Origin: Aquimarina litoralis
GTDB taxonomy: Bacteria > Bacteroidota > Bacteroidia > Flavobacteriales > Flavobacteriaceae
NCBI RefSeq assembly: GCF_019295435.1
Contig: NZ_WEKL01000112.1
Location: forward strand, 89,161-126,977
Direction of reading: 5' to 3'
Length of the DNA: 37,817 nucleotides
Positions 16,767 to 26,322 of this stretch are shown here, one piece after another. Positions within the stretch are counted from its first letter, which is position 1. The number at the start of each line of letters is the position of its first letter. The notes below the pieces were generated by a model, which ran no database searches, was not told the DNA's origin, and saw only the letters and a program-made list of their open reading frames with translations. Made by a program: the position numbers and the translations under genes.

Positions 16767-18284
16767 CTATTGCCTTGCTATCTTTTTAGTTATAACTGTA
16801 TTATCCAATCGTACCTTTAGAATGTAAAGGCCAGTAGATAATACAGATGTATTTAGATCATTCATTTCTATCGATTTTGTTCCAGAAGGAATACTGCCTA
16901 AATTTTTTGAAGCAATACGATTCCCTTTAAGGTCGATAATTTCTGCCGTAGCAGTACTTACTTTTTTAGATAATGAGATATTAAGGGTTATGTTATCAGA
17001 TTGCATTGGAAGCGGATATACATCTACCGTATAAACAGCGTCATTGGCTTTAGTGATTTCTTGTAATCTAGCAGCGCTGATTCCTTCAATAACAAATCGT
17101 TCCCAAGTACCAACCGCATTTCTATTACAATTCATAGCTTTATTACCATTTTCATGGCTTACATATTTACCGTTATTTCCTTTAATAGCAAATACATTTC
17201 CACCTAAGGATTCTAAAGTAAATCGTTCCCATGATCCGACAGCATTTCTATTGCAATTCATAGGTTTACCTCCATTTTCTGAACTTACGTATTTTCCGTT
17301 ATTTCCTTTAAAACTTACGGTTCCGTTAGCTGCTGGTTCCATAATGAATTGTTCAAGTACTCCTACAGCATTTCTATTACAATTCATTGAAGCTGTACCG
17401 TTTTCAGAGCTAACATATTTATTTATAGTTTGCCCTAAGATGGATACAACATCATCACTAGGTTCACCACCATTGTCATCTCCTACGGTAAAGGTTAGCG
17501 TTTTAGTAGTTTTTGCACCTCTAGAATCTGTTGCTTCCGCTTTTAACGTATACGTTCCTTCAGATAAATTTTTAAGTGCATTGTCTTGATTGTTATTATT
17601 CCAAGTATAAGGACTAACGTTTTCTTGTCTTATAAAAGAGTTGTTCAGATACAAACGCACGTTACTCACACCATCGTTATCTGTAGCTACTACAATTACT
17701 TGTAAAGTGGCAGGTGCGGTAAAAGAAGCATTACTTGAAGGAGTAGTAAAGGAAACGTTTGGACCAGTATTATCTCCTCCATCACCGTTGCCTCCAAATC
17801 GAGGTCTGGAGCTTAACCATTCCATATCAAATTTAGGACCTTTACATTGGCATCCTGGACTACCTTGGTCTACACGACCAGGGCATACTTTCTCATCTTT
17901 AATTTTCTTACCTTGTATCGTAATGGCATCATCGTGTCCTGGTTCATTACCACATTGTATAGTGTTATATCTAGGATCTCCGTTTTTTAGATCTCTGTAA
18001 AAAGGATGTTTTTTAAGCTCATCACAGATGTCTTTGATATTTCTCCCTTGTCCATTGATAGTGATTTTGAAATTCCCTACACCGTGGTCGAAGGAGGATT
18101 TACAAAAACAAAACCCATTTGCCTGGTAACTATCCTTCCATGAGTTTGCATTAGGAACAATTCTTACACCTTGATCATAAGTATCCTGACCAGTACAACC
18201 TGTATCGGGAACATTTTGTTGTGCAATTGTATTAGTAACGCATAAAAATGCAAATACTAATAAAGTCAATAATTTACGTTTCAT
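16767..18284 (-). CDS. T9SS-secreted protein: Cys-rich domain, Ig-like domain, fascin-like trefoil
   Basis: 505 residues. A signal peptide (to about residue 21, ...NTIAQQ) is followed by a cysteine-rich region to about residue 160 that I do not recognise, with Cys in GCTGQD, FCFCKS, DICDEL, IQCGNE, KVCPGR and GCQCKG. An Ig-like/PKD-type domain spans about 178-268 (PNVSFTTPSSNASFTAP...). Next come three repeats of about 47 residues with the motif KYVSxENG...MNCNRNAVGxWExF (about 290-405), which make a fascin/ricin-like beta-trefoil typical of carbohydrate-binding modules. The C-terminal 85 residues (VDVYPLPM...GLYILKV...KKIARQ) are a type A type IX sorting domain. It is therefore a cell-surface or secreted protein, probably binding polysaccharide; no catalytic domain is identified. 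Confidence 0.87.
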   Translation of the reverse strand: MKRKLLTLLVFAFLCVTNTIAQQNVPDTGCTGQDTYDQGVRIVPNANSWKDSYQANGFCFCKSSFDHGVGNFKITINGQGRNIKDICDELKKHPFYRDLKNGDPRYNTIQCGNEPGHDDAITIQGKKIKDEKVCPGRVDQGSPGCQCKGPKFDMEWLSSRPRFGGNGDGGDNTGPNVSFTTPSSNASFTAPATLQVIVVATDNDGVSNVRLYLNNSFIRQENVSPYTWNNNNQDNALKNLSEGTYTLKAEATDSRGAKTTKTLTFTVGDDNGGEPSDDVVSILGQTINKYVSSENGTASMNCNRNAVGVLEQFIMEPAANGTVSFKGNNGKYVSSENGGKPMNCNRNAVGSWERFTLESLGGNVFAIKGNNGKYVSHENGNKAMNCNRNAVGTWERFVIEGISAARLQEITKANDAVYTVDVYPLPMQSDNITLNISLSKKVSTATAEIIDLKGNRIASKNLGSIPSGTKSIEMNDLNTSVLSTGLYILKVRLDNTVITKKIARQ

Positions 18285-18451
18285 AGTTATTGGTTTTAAA
18301 AGTTTAGGTTATATTAAGGTAACAATAATTTATTTGGCAGAAATAGGATTTCTACCAATTTTAAAGATAAAGTAAGCTGACGAATCTAAGATGGGAAAAA
18401 TAGAATCCGTAATGGATGAATTAGCTGGTGTAATATATACAGCTTAAAAGG

Positions 18452-19429
18452 TTATTGATTTTGGATTCTTTTAGTTATAATTTCTGATGAAATATGAATA
18501 CCTATTTCGAGAGAATTTTCTAAAAAATATGGATGCTCTATAAAAATAACTCGATTATCAAGAACAGCTTCAATCAAAAAGTGATTTCCGTTAAAATAGG
18601 ACTTTTTTACTCTAGCTTTTAGCGTAGTGTTTTCTACAATTTGTAATTCATGAGGATAGAAAAGCAAAGTACCTTCATTACTTTCTTCAGCTAAGATACT
18701 TGTTATGGGTAATTCGTTAACCTCTCCAAAAAGTGATGCGATATAATAACTTTTAGGATTGTTATAGATGTCTAGTGTATTTCCTTTCGAAATAATTTCA
18801 CCATTATGGATTACAATTGTTTCTTCGGCAAATGAGAGTATGTCCGTTTTGTCATGAGTAGCAGTGATACTTGTGATTTTATTTCTTTTTAAATACGCAA
18901 AAAGATTTCTTCTTAGTGAACTACGTCTGAAGTTATCAATATTTCCAAAAGGTTCATCTAATAATAATACTTCGGGTCTATTTGCAAGTGCTTTGGCAAG
19001 TGCCACTCTTTGTTTTTGACCACCACTTAAGTTTTCAATTTTGGTATCAGCAAAAGAGGTCATCTCTACTATCTCGAGGAGCTCATTAACTCGACCTCGT
19101 TTTAATTCAGGTTCAAAATTGGATAAATATTGACCAATATTTTCAGAAACTGTTCTATAGGCCTGTAATTCGAAACCTTGAGAAAGAAATTTCATATTTT
19201 CTTGTCCAGGAACTAGGTTATAAGCAGGACCTAAAATCTGCTCCTCGTTCCAAAAGAGGGTACCTTCATCAACATCCAGAAGCCCATAAATAACTTTTAA
19301 CAAAGTACTTTTTCCACAGCCACTAGCACCGATGAGTGCAATATGCTGTCCTTTCTCAATGGTAAAATTGATATTTTTTAAAACCGGTGTGGTATCGTAG
19401 GCAAAGGATACGTTTTGAATTGTAAGCAT
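18452..19429 (-). CDS. ABC transporter ATP-binding protein (orphan)
   Basis: 325 residues. Walker A GASGCGKST is at 34-42, signature LSGGQ at 134-138 and Walker B LLLDEP at 155-160, followed by D-loop and H-loop segments (TATHDKTD). Residues about 235-325 form an extra C-terminal domain resembling the TOBE/regulatory domain of importer ATPases (LFYPHELQIVE...LKARVKKSYFNG). The family resembles importers of the spermidine/iron/sulfate type. No permease or binding protein lies beside it, so the partner is encoded elsewhere and the substrate is unknown. Confidence 0.88.
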   Translation of the reverse strand: MLTIQNVSFAYDTTPVLKNINFTIEKGQHIALIGASGCGKSTLLKVIYGLLDVDEGTLFWNEEQILGPAYNLVPGQENMKFLSQGFELQAYRTVSENIGQYLSNFEPELKRGRVNELLEIVEMTSFADTKIENLSGGQKQRVALAKALANRPEVLLLDEPFGNIDNFRRSSLRRNLFAYLKRNKITSITATHDKTDILSFAEETIVIHNGEIISKGNTLDIYNNPKSYYIASLFGEVNELPITSILAEESNEGTLLFYPHELQIVENTTLKARVKKSYFNGNHFLIEAVLDNRVIFIEHPYFLENSLEIGIHISSEIITKRIQNQ

Positions 19430-19451
19430 AACTCAAATATAAATAACTTCA

Positions 19452-19485
19452 ATAAAAAAATCCGCCTCTTTTTAGAAAACGGATT
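19452..19485 (-). terminator. Terminator of the S9 peptidase gene (minus strand)
   Basis: On the minus strand AATCCG (complement of 19480-19485) pairs with CGGATT (complement of 19459-19464) around a loop of about 15 bases, followed by a run of T (A-run 19453-19460 on the plus strand). Confidence 0.6.
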
Positions 19486-19516
19486 CTTTAATTTTATGAT
19501 AGATAATAAATTGATT

Positions 19517-21685
19517 TTATCCTTTTACTTCTTCATTTACTTGTTCTGGTAAAACTTCATATCCCATATTAAAAAGCGTAAAGCTAAAAATATCGGCATA
19601 TTGCTCAATAGTTTTCTTTACTGGTGTTCCTGCTCCATGACCAGCATTGGTTTCAATTCTTATTAAGGTTGGATTAGAACCTGTTTGCTTGGATTGTAGT
19701 TCTGCAGCAAACTTAAAGGAATGTGCTGGTACTACACGATCATCATGATCTCCTGTAGTTACCATCGTTGCTGGATAGGAAACACCTTCTTTCACATTAT
19801 GAACAGGTGAATATCCTTTTAAATATTCAAACATTTGTTTGTCGTCTTCTGCAGTTCCATAATCATATGCCCAACCAGCACCAGCTGTAAAGGTATGATA
19901 ACGTAGCATGTCTAAAACACCTACTGCTGGCAACGCTACTTTCATTAAATCTGGACGTTGTGTCATGGTTGCACCAACAAGCAATCCACCATTGGAACCT
20001 CCTCTTATAGCTAGATAATCACTAGAAGTATATTTCTTTTCAATTAGATATTCTGCGGCAGCGATAAAATCATCAAAAACATTTTGTTTTTGCATTTTGG
20101 TACCAGCTACGTGCCATTTTTTACCATATTCACCACCACCTCTTAAATTCGCAACGGCATAAATACCTCCTTGTTCCATCCATACTGCATTTGCAATGCT
20201 AAAAGAAGGAGTTAGCGATATATTAAAACCACCATAACCGTATAGTATTGTAGGATTTTTACCAGTAAGTTCTGTACCTTTTTTATAGGTAATAATCATA
20301 GGAACTTTAGTGCCGTCTTTAGAATTATAGAATACCTGTTTGCTCTCGTAATCTTCTGGATTGAAATCAATTTTAGGTTTACGATATAGCTCAGAGGTAC
20401 CATCAGCAATAGTGTATTTATAAATACTTCCTGGAGTTTTGTAATTAGTAAAAGAATAATATAATTCTTTGTCTTCTTTTTTAGCACCAAAACCTCCAAC
20501 ACTTCCAACACCTGGTAATTCAACGTCACGAACTAGTTTACCGTCATAATCATATTGTAATACTTTGGATACAGCATCTACCATATATTCTGCAAAAAAG
20601 TACCCACCACCTTTGCTAGGGCTCAATACATTTTCTGTTTCTGCAATAAAATCTTTCCAATTCTCTGGAGTTGGATTAGAGGCATCTACTGTAACTATTT
20701 TTTTATTCGGAGCATTTAAATTAGTAACTAAATAAAGTTTTGATCCCACATTTTCCAATACGTAGGTATCACTGTCTGTGTTATCTAAAATAGTGACTAA
20801 TTCGCTGTTTGGTTTTGTAAGATCTTTGATAAAAAGTTTATTTCCTGAAGTTGATGTGCTGGCTGAAATAATAAGATAGCGATTATCTTTAGTAACATTT
20901 CCTCCAATATATCGATGCTTTTCTTGAGGTGTTCCTCCAAAAATTAGTTGATCGTCTTTTTGAGCAGTTCCTAATTTGTGGTAATATACTTTGTGTTGAT
21001 CCGTTTTTGCCGATAATTCACTTCCTTCAGGTTTATCATAACTAGAGTAATAAAAACCTTCATTCCCTTTCCAGGACATCCCTGAAAACTTAATATCTAC
21101 CAAGGTGTCTTCAACAATTTCTTTGGTCTCCACATTTTTAATAATAACTTTTCGCCAATCACTTCCTCCTTCAGAAATGGAATAGGCAAGAAGTTTTCCA
21201 TTTTCAGAAAAACTAGTGCTTCCTAAAGATGTGGTTCCATCTTCACTAAAACTATTTGGATCTAGAAAAACTTCAGGTTCATCACCTTCATTTTTGAATC
21301 TATAAATGACATATTGATTTTGTAACCCATCATTTTTAAAGAAATACGTATAATCTCCTTCTTTAAATGGAGCTCCTACTTTTTCATAGTTCCACAGACT
21401 AGATAAGCGTTTTTTTAATTGATCTCTAAAAGGAATGTTATCCAAATATCCGAAAGTGACTTTATTTTGATCAGTAACCCAGTTTTCAGTTTCTTTACTT
21501 CGGTCGTCTTCTAACCATCTGTAAGGGTCTTTAACTTCAGTTTCAAAGTAGGTATCAATTGTATCTACTTTTTTAGTTTCTGGATAATTCAATGCAATTG
21601 TGGTTTTGGTAGTTTCTTCTTTTGTTTCGTTTTTACATCCAACTATGGATGCTATCAAACAAATTAATAAAAGAGTTCTTTTCAT
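19517..21685 (-). CDS. Prolyl oligopeptidase family S9 peptidase, lipoprotein
   Basis: 722 residues, close to the 700-720 of prolyl oligopeptidases. The N-terminus [20 protein letters not shown] is a lipoprotein signal with Cys17, so the protein is envelope-anchored. Residues about 45-430 are the seven-bladed propeller. The C-terminal alpha/beta hydrolase domain has catalytic Ser564 (RGGSNGG), Asp around 649 (GDHDDRVVP) and His683 (NAGHGAG). It cleaves short peptides after proline. It has its own promoter and terminator, so it is monocistronic. Confidence 0.93.
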   Translation of the reverse strand: MKRTLLLICLIASIVGCKNETKEETTKTTIALNYPETKKVDTIDTYFETEVKDPYRWLEDDRSKETENWVTDQNKVTFGYLDNIPFRDQLKKRLSSLWNYEKVGAPFKEGDYTYFFKNDGLQNQYVIYRFKNEGDEPEVFLDPNSFSEDGTTSLGSTSFSENGKLLAYSISEGGSDWRKVIIKNVETKEIVEDTLVDIKFSGMSWKGNEGFYYSSYDKPEGSELSAKTDQHKVYYHKLGTAQKDDQLIFGGTPQEKHRYIGGNVTKDNRYLIISASTSTSGNKLFIKDLTKPNSELVTILDNTDSDTYVLENVGSKLYLVTNLNAPNKKIVTVDASNPTPENWKDFIAETENVLSPSKGGGYFFAEYMVDAVSKVLQYDYDGKLVRDVELPGVGSVGGFGAKKEDKELYYSFTNYKTPGSIYKYTIADGTSELYRKPKIDFNPEDYESKQVFYNSKDGTKVPMIITYKKGTELTGKNPTILYGYGGFNISLTPSFSIANAVWMEQGGIYAVANLRGGGEYGKKWHVAGTKMQKQNVFDDFIAAAEYLIEKKYTSSDYLAIRGGSNGGLLVGATMTQRPDLMKVALPAVGVLDMLRYHTFTAGAGWAYDYGTAEDDKQMFEYLKGYSPVHNVKEGVSYPATMVTTGDHDDRVVPAHSFKFAAELQSKQTGSNPTLIRIETNAGHGAGTPVKKTIEQYADIFSFTLFNMGYEVLPEQVNEEVKG

Positions 21686-21710
21686 GATGAGCTAAATTTA
21701 TAAATTCATT

Positions 21711-21780
21711 ACTATGTAATCATAGTGTTTAAAATAGTAGGGTAGGCAAATGACAAAACTATTAAAACTTATAGCTCAAA
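21711..21780 (-). promoter_or_regulatory. S9 peptidase promoter and palindrome
   Basis: On the minus strand a perfect -7 box TAGTTTTG (complement of 21754-21761) is preceded at 15 bases by TTTG (complement of 21777-21780). Between it and the ATG at 21685 lies the palindrome ACTATG-TAAT-CATAGT (21711-21726), inside the expected 5' leader, a possible operator or hairpin. Confidence 0.5.
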
Positions 21781-21803
21781 AATGCTAAATAAAATATAAA
21801 AAA

Positions 21804-21892
21804 ACTGCTCTAACAGCGATCATATAGTTATTACACATTTAAAGCGTTGCTTTGGGGTTTAGCAACTCTGTTGATCATTGTAGTAGAGCAGT
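21804..21892 (-). ncRNA. Candidate structured RNA with terminator-like closing stem
   Basis: Arms ACTGCTCTA (21804-21812) and TAGAGCAGT (21884-21892) form a perfect 9-bp closing stem. It continues inward with ACA/TGT and GATCA/TGATC after a small bulge and mismatch. A separate perfect 6-bp hairpin, GTTGCT/AGCAAC (21846-21851/21861-21866), sits in the interior. On the minus strand the closing stem is followed directly by a T-run (A-rich 21791-21804), as in a terminator. It is separated from the upstream doxX gene by that gene's own hairpin. No tRNA, 6S, SRP or known riboswitch pattern fits. It could instead be an elaborate terminator or an intergenic repeat. Confidence 0.4.
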
Positions 21893-21917
21893 CGGAAAAT
21901 TCCGTCCTCTAAGAAAC

Positions 21918-21947
21918 GAAAAATTTTACTTTTATACCAGTAAAATT
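21918..21947 (-). terminator. Terminator of the DoxX gene (minus strand)
   Basis: AATTTTACT (21922-21930) and AGTAAAATT (21939-21947) form a perfect AT-rich 9-bp stem with an 8-base loop, 14 bases past the doxX stop. On the minus strand the 3' arm merges into TTTTT. Confidence 0.6.
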
Positions 21948-21961
21948 ACATAAGTAGTTGA

Positions 21962-22333
21962 TTAGAATAGACTTTTGTAGACGTTCCAATTCTTATAAAT
22001 TAGAAATGCATTCACAAGAAAAACAAATGCGCCAGATCCTATATTTGCTGGATCCAAAGTAGCATGAAATAATATAATATTTACAGAAATTGGTGCCATT
22101 AGAACTAATGCAAATGGAACTGCTTTTTTACTTACTAACAGAAGGCCCACTATGACTTCGATAAGGCCCACTGTTTTGAGAATATAGCTACTCGCTAATG
22201 CACCAAAAAGGATTCCTGCTTCAGGATTAGCAAATTCAAAATCTGGTAAAAACCCTATAAACTTATTGCTTCCAAAAACGATTAATAGGGCTCCTAATAC
22301 GATTCTTAGGGCTAAAATTATTTTAGTATTCAT
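21962..22333 (-). CDS. DoxX family membrane protein
   Basis: 123 residues with four predicted membrane segments (about 5-25, 45-67, 70-90, 97-118). The beginning, ILALRIVLGALLIVFGSNKFIGF, and the central KTVGLIEVIVGLLLVSKKAVPFA are the DoxX family pattern. DoxX proteins are small inner-membrane proteins associated with redox or thiol stress; the specific role is unknown. It is monocistronic, with its own AT-rich terminator, and divergent from the M14 peptidase gene 143 bases away. Confidence 0.85.
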   Translation of the reverse strand: MNTKIILALRIVLGALLIVFGSNKFIGFLPDFEFANPEAGILFGALASSYILKTVGLIEVIVGLLLVSKKAVPFALVLMAPISVNIILFHATLDPANIGSGAFVFLVNAFLIYKNWNVYKSLF

Positions 22334-22476
22334 TGTTGTATTTATTTATGATTAAGTTGATGTATTAGAAGGATAAATGTTAAAAACCTTACAAATGTTG
22401 TTGGAAACCGGAGCTAAAAAAATATCTTACGTTTCCTGAAAACGAACTAATTAACTTAATTTTTAATATTGCAATA

Positions 22477-25023
22477 ATGAAGCTCACACAACTTCTATTA
22501 CTCACTTGTTTTTTCTATTTTTTACTATTATTACCAGTCACTGGACAGGAATATTTTTTGAAAGATAATGGTCCTTTTTCATCTGAGATTCCGTCACCTG
22601 AGGAATTTTTAGGATACCCAATAGGAGATCAACATACCCGCCATGATCAGATTGTAGCATATTTTACCAAATTATCTGAGCTCTCAAACAGAGCCTCTAT
22701 TCAGTTATATGGTAAAAGTCATGAGAATAGAAAATTGATCATATTAACCATTTCTAAGCCTGACAATTTAAATAACCTGGGCACTATCAAAGAGCAGCAT
22801 TTAGCCTTTACGGAATCAAATAAGAATCCTACTAATTACAATGATGTACCAGTTTTCGTACAGTTGGGATATAATGTTCATGGTAATGAACCTTCAGGAG
22901 GTGAAGCTGCTATGCTTACTGCTTATACATTGATCGCTTCCAATAATCCAGAAATATTAACCTACTTAGAGAATTCAATTGTATTTATTGATCCAACCAT
23001 AAACCCAGATGGTCGTGATCGACACACACAATGGGTAAATCAATTTAAAGGAGATCCTTTAGTAAGCGATCCTTATGATGCTGAACATAATGAAACCTGG
23101 CCTCGTGGAAGAACAAATCATTATTGGTTTGATCTAAATAGAGATTGGTTTTTAGGAATTCACCCTGAAAGTCGAGGGAAATTAAACTGGTATCATGAGT
23201 GGTATCCAAATGTTGTTACCGATTTTCACGAGATGGGAACTAACAGTACGTATTTTTTCGAACCTATGAAGCCGATAGGTTCCTCAGATCCTATAATGCC
23301 TAAAGAAAATTACGAGGATTTGAATAATCTATTTGCGCCTTATTTTTCTAAGGCTTTGGATCGTATAGGATCGTTTTATTTTACCAAAGAAGCTTTTGAT
23401 GGAACATATCCAGGTTATGGATCTTCATACCCTGATTTACAAGGTGCATTAGCATTATTATTTGAACAAGCAAGTTCCAGAGGTCATTTACAAAATACGG
23501 ATTATGGTACGATTTCATTTCCTTTCACCATTCGAAATCAATACGTTTCCAGTATGGCTACAATCAAAGCATCTGTTGAAAACAAAGCTGTATTACGGAA
23601 ATATCAGCAAGACTTTTTTAAGTCTGCCGAAAGTAATGCTTCAAAAAATGGTTTTGTTGGATATGAATTTGGTGATGCCTATGATAAGAACAGAAATAAA
23701 GCTTTTATAGATAAATTATTACTTCATAAAATTAAAGTATATAAAAGTGGCGATAGATATGTTGTTCCTGTACAACAACCTCAAAAAAGAATGGTACAAT
23801 CGGTGTTTGAAACCTACAATAAATATAAAGATAGTGTGTTCTATGATGCTTCTGCCTGGAGTCTTGCCAATTTTTATAATATGAAATACAAAGGTGTTAA
23901 ATCGTTGCGAAGAGGAGACGAAATAACTACAACCAAAGGGCTTGTAAAAGTTTCAAAAGTTTCAAAATCAGATTATGCATACCTTCTAGATTGGGATGAT
24001 TATAATGCTACAGCGGCATTGTATTATATGCAATCTGAAGGATTACTAGTAGCTTCTGCTTTTAAGCCGTTTTCTATTAAAACTTCAGAAGGTATTAAAA
24101 GTTTCGGTTATGGAAGTGTCCTTGTGCCTGTAAGTAAACAGAAAAAAAGTAAAGAAGAGGTATTTCGTATCATACAACAAGCGCAAGAAAAATTTAATGT
24201 ACCTATCTATAGCACAACAACTGGTTTTAGTAATTCAGGTATTGATTTAGGAAGTGGTAATTTTAGAAAGTTAGATATACCCAAAGCTTTATTGTTAATA
24301 GGAGATGGTGTAAATTCTTACGAAGCTGGAGAGGTATGGCATTTATTAGATACAAGAGTACATATGCCGATTACAAAATTGAAAATGGGCATGTTTAATT
24401 CTGTGCCATTAAAAGATTACAATACTTTGGTAATGGTCTCAGGAAGATATCAACAGTTGGATTCTCTTCAGCAGAAAAAGATAAAAGAATGGGTTTCATA
24501 TGGAAATACACTGGTTACCATTGCTAATGCTTCGAAATGGGTTATAGATAAGAAAGTGGTAAGTGAGAAGCTTATTACTAAAGCAAAGGACAGTACAAAA
24601 GGAAAAATTACTGAACGCTTATCTTATGTAGATGCAGGTGAAAATATTGGAAGAGAACGTTTGGGAGGAGCTATTTTTGAAGTTGATGTGGATATCACAC
24701 ATCCATTAGGTTTTGGATATAGAGATAGTTCGGTACCTGTTTATAAGAATAATACGGTTTTTATTGCTCCTAGTAAAAATCCATATGCAACAGTAGCTAA
24801 ATATACAGAAGACGCCCATATCGATGGATATATATCATCCAATAATTATGAAAATTATTTAAAACCTTCAGCTTCATTGATCGTAAGTAGTATAGGAAGT
24901 GGCAGAGTGATTTTATTTGCAGACAATCCAAATTTTAGAGGTTCATGGTATGGAACAAATCGCCTTTTTCTAAATGCGTTGTTTTTTGGAAAACACATTT
25001 ATGTACCCGCTATAAGACAGTAG
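22477..25023 (+). CDS. M14 family zinc carboxypeptidase, exported
   Basis: 848 residues with a signal peptide (to about residue 23, ...LLLLPVTGQ). The M14 domain occupies about residues 40-360: zinc ligands His135 and Glu138 (YNVHGNEPSGGE) and His251 (TDFHEMG), with catalytic Glu330 in LLFEQASS. NPDGRDRHTQW is also typical of M14. The remaining 480 residues are a long C-terminal extension (beta-rich, then a class I amidotransferase-like region about 590-848) found in large Bacteroidota members. It probably degrades extracellular or periplasmic peptides. Monocistronic, with a strong terminator. Confidence 0.92.
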   Translation: MKLTQLLLLTCFFYFLLLLPVTGQEYFLKDNGPFSSEIPSPEEFLGYPIGDQHTRHDQIVAYFTKLSELSNRASIQLYGKSHENRKLIILTISKPDNLNNLGTIKEQHLAFTESNKNPTNYNDVPVFVQLGYNVHGNEPSGGEAAMLTAYTLIASNNPEILTYLENSIVFIDPTINPDGRDRHTQWVNQFKGDPLVSDPYDAEHNETWPRGRTNHYWFDLNRDWFLGIHPESRGKLNWYHEWYPNVVTDFHEMGTNSTYFFEPMKPIGSSDPIMPKENYEDLNNLFAPYFSKALDRIGSFYFTKEAFDGTYPGYGSSYPDLQGALALLFEQASSRGHLQNTDYGTISFPFTIRNQYVSSMATIKASVENKAVLRKYQQDFFKSAESNASKNGFVGYEFGDAYDKNRNKAFIDKLLLHKIKVYKSGDRYVVPVQQPQKRMVQSVFETYNKYKDSVFYDASAWSLANFYNMKYKGVKSLRRGDEITTTKGLVKVSKVSKSDYAYLLDWDDYNATAALYYMQSEGLLVASAFKPFSIKTSEGIKSFGYGSVLVPVSKQKKSKEEVFRIIQQAQEKFNVPIYSTTTGFSNSGIDLGSGNFRKLDIPKALLLIGDGVNSYEAGEVWHLLDTRVHMPITKLKMGMFNSVPLKDYNTLVMVSGRYQQLDSLQQKKIKEWVSYGNTLVTIANASKWVIDKKVVSEKLITKAKDSTKGKITERLSYVDAGENIGRERLGGAIFEVDVDITHPLGFGYRDSSVPVYKNNTVFIAPSKNPYATVAKYTEDAHIDGYISSNNYENYLKPSASLIVSSIGSGRVILFADNPNFRGSWYGTNRLFLNALFFGKHIYVPAIRQ

Positions 25024-25045
25024 GAGTTTAGATTGTAATGAAAAG

Positions 25046-25080
25046 AAAACCCTTGTTATATAGATGATAACAAGGGTTTT
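25046..25080. terminator. Bidirectional terminator (M14 peptidase / asd)
   Basis: AAAACCCTTGTTAT (25046-25059) and ATAACAAGGGTTTT (25067-25080) form a perfect 14-bp stem with a 7-base loop between the convergent M14 peptidase and asd genes. Confidence 0.88.
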
Positions 25081-25100
25081 TATAAAAATTAGCTGGTTAT

Positions 25101-26093
25101 TTAGCCGATTAACTGATTTTCTACTAAATACTCTCCGATTTGAACTGCATTGGTAGCAGCACCTTTTCGTAGGTTATCTGCAACTATCCACATATTTAGA
25201 GCATTTTCTCTAGAATGGTCTCTTCTGATTCTACCAACGAATACATCGTTTTTTCCTTCTGCATAGATTGGCATTGGATAGGTATTGGTATCTGGGTTAT
25301 CCTGAACCGTAACTCCAGAAGTATCATTTAGCATTTTTCGAATGTCATTTTCTTGAAATTCATTTTCGAACTCTAAGTTAACACTCTCACTATGTCCACC
25401 TACTACAGGAATACGAATCGCAGTGGCGGTTACAGCAATAGTTCTGTCATCAAGAATTTTTTGAGTCTCATTCACGAGCTTCATTTCTTCTTTGGTATAT
25501 CCATTTTCTTGGAAAACATCACAATGCGGAATTGCATTTCGATGTATTGGATAAGGATATGCCATTTCGCCTTTTTCTCCAGCATATTCATTTTCTAATT
25601 GCTGTACAGCTTTTACACCTGTTCCAGTAATAGATTGATAGGTAGATATAATGGCACGTTTGATTTTATATTTTGAATGCAAAGGCCCTAACGCCATCAC
25701 CAATTGTATCGTAGAACAATTAGGGTTAGCAATGATCTTGTCTTCTTTAGTTAAGTCTTTTGCATTAATTTCTGGTACTACCAATTTTTTGGTTGGATCC
25801 ATTCTCCAGGCAGAAGAATTATCAATTACGGTAATTCCTGCTTCAGCAAATTTGGGTGCCCATTCTAAGGAGGTACTTCCTCCAGCAGAAAATAAAGCAA
25901 CATCAGGTTTCATTTCTACTGCTGTGGCTAGACCCACAACGGTATATTCTTGATCTTTATAAGATAGTTTCTTACCTACGGATCTTTCTGAGGCAACAGG
26001 AATTAACTCCGATACAGGAAAATTACGTTCTTCTAATACTTTTAACATTACGGTACCTACTAATCCTGTGGCACCTACAACAGCTACTTTCAT
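25101..26093 (-). CDS. asd: Aspartate-semialdehyde dehydrogenase
   Basis: 330 residues, the normal length. The NADP-binding motif is GATGLVGTVML (residues 8-18), the catalytic Cys126 sits in NPNCSTIQ, and the active-site base is in the PVVGGHSESV segment. It reduces aspartyl-4-phosphate to aspartate semialdehyde, the branch point to lysine/diaminopimelate, threonine and methionine. It is transcribed alone on the minus strand; mscL lies upstream with its own terminator. Confidence 0.96.
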   Translation of the reverse strand: MKVAVVGATGLVGTVMLKVLEERNFPVSELIPVASERSVGKKLSYKDQEYTVVGLATAVEMKPDVALFSAGGSTSLEWAPKFAEAGITVIDNSSAWRMDPTKKLVVPEINAKDLTKEDKIIANPNCSTIQLVMALGPLHSKYKIKRAIISTYQSITGTGVKAVQQLENEYAGEKGEMAYPYPIHRNAIPHCDVFQENGYTKEEMKLVNETQKILDDRTIAVTATAIRIPVVGGHSESVNLEFENEFQENDIRKMLNDTSGVTVQDNPDTNTYPMPIYAEGKNDVFVGRIRRDHSRENALNMWIVADNLRKGAATNAVQIGEYLVENQLIG

Positions 26094-26211
26094 CTGCTTT
26101 ATTTATTAATGACTTTTTCGAGACACAAAAATCGGTCTTTTTTTGATTCCAGCAAAGGTGTTGATTATTTATAATACAATGATACTTTTTCTTGAAATAA
26201 TATTAATTTAA

Positions 26212-26239
26212 ACAATTTGTTATATATTAAACAAATTGT
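26212..26239. repeat. Perfect 10-bp inverted repeat upstream of asd
   Basis: ACAATTTGTT (26212-26221) and AACAAATTGT (26230-26239) with an 8-base AT spacer, about 120 bases upstream of the asd start and just beyond the mscL terminator. It could be an operator for asd or a second, AT-rich terminator of mscL. Confidence 0.5.
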
Positions 26240-26268
26240 AAAAAGAACCGCCCTCAATGGAGCGGTTT
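26240..26268 (-). terminator. Terminator of mscL (minus strand)
   Basis: AACCGC (26246-26251) and GCGGTT (26262-26267), extended by a CC/GG pair over a one-base bulge, form a GC-rich hairpin; on the minus strand it is followed by TTCTTTTT. Confidence 0.75.
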
Positions 26269-26322
26269 AGTTAGAATATGTAGTATAGCGGTAGCTATAG
26301 ATAATTCAGATAGAGGTAAGAT

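Noticed and set aside
17044-17589. 181-residue plus-strand ORF opposite the T9SS protein gene
   Set aside because: It is an antisense shadow of the repeat-rich T9SS gene; the product is repetitive in step with the opposite strand and has no promoter.
21801-21915. Degenerate tRNA or 6S RNA in the structured element
   Set aside because: No anticodon or T arm can be drawn, and the element is too short and differently shaped for 6S RNA.
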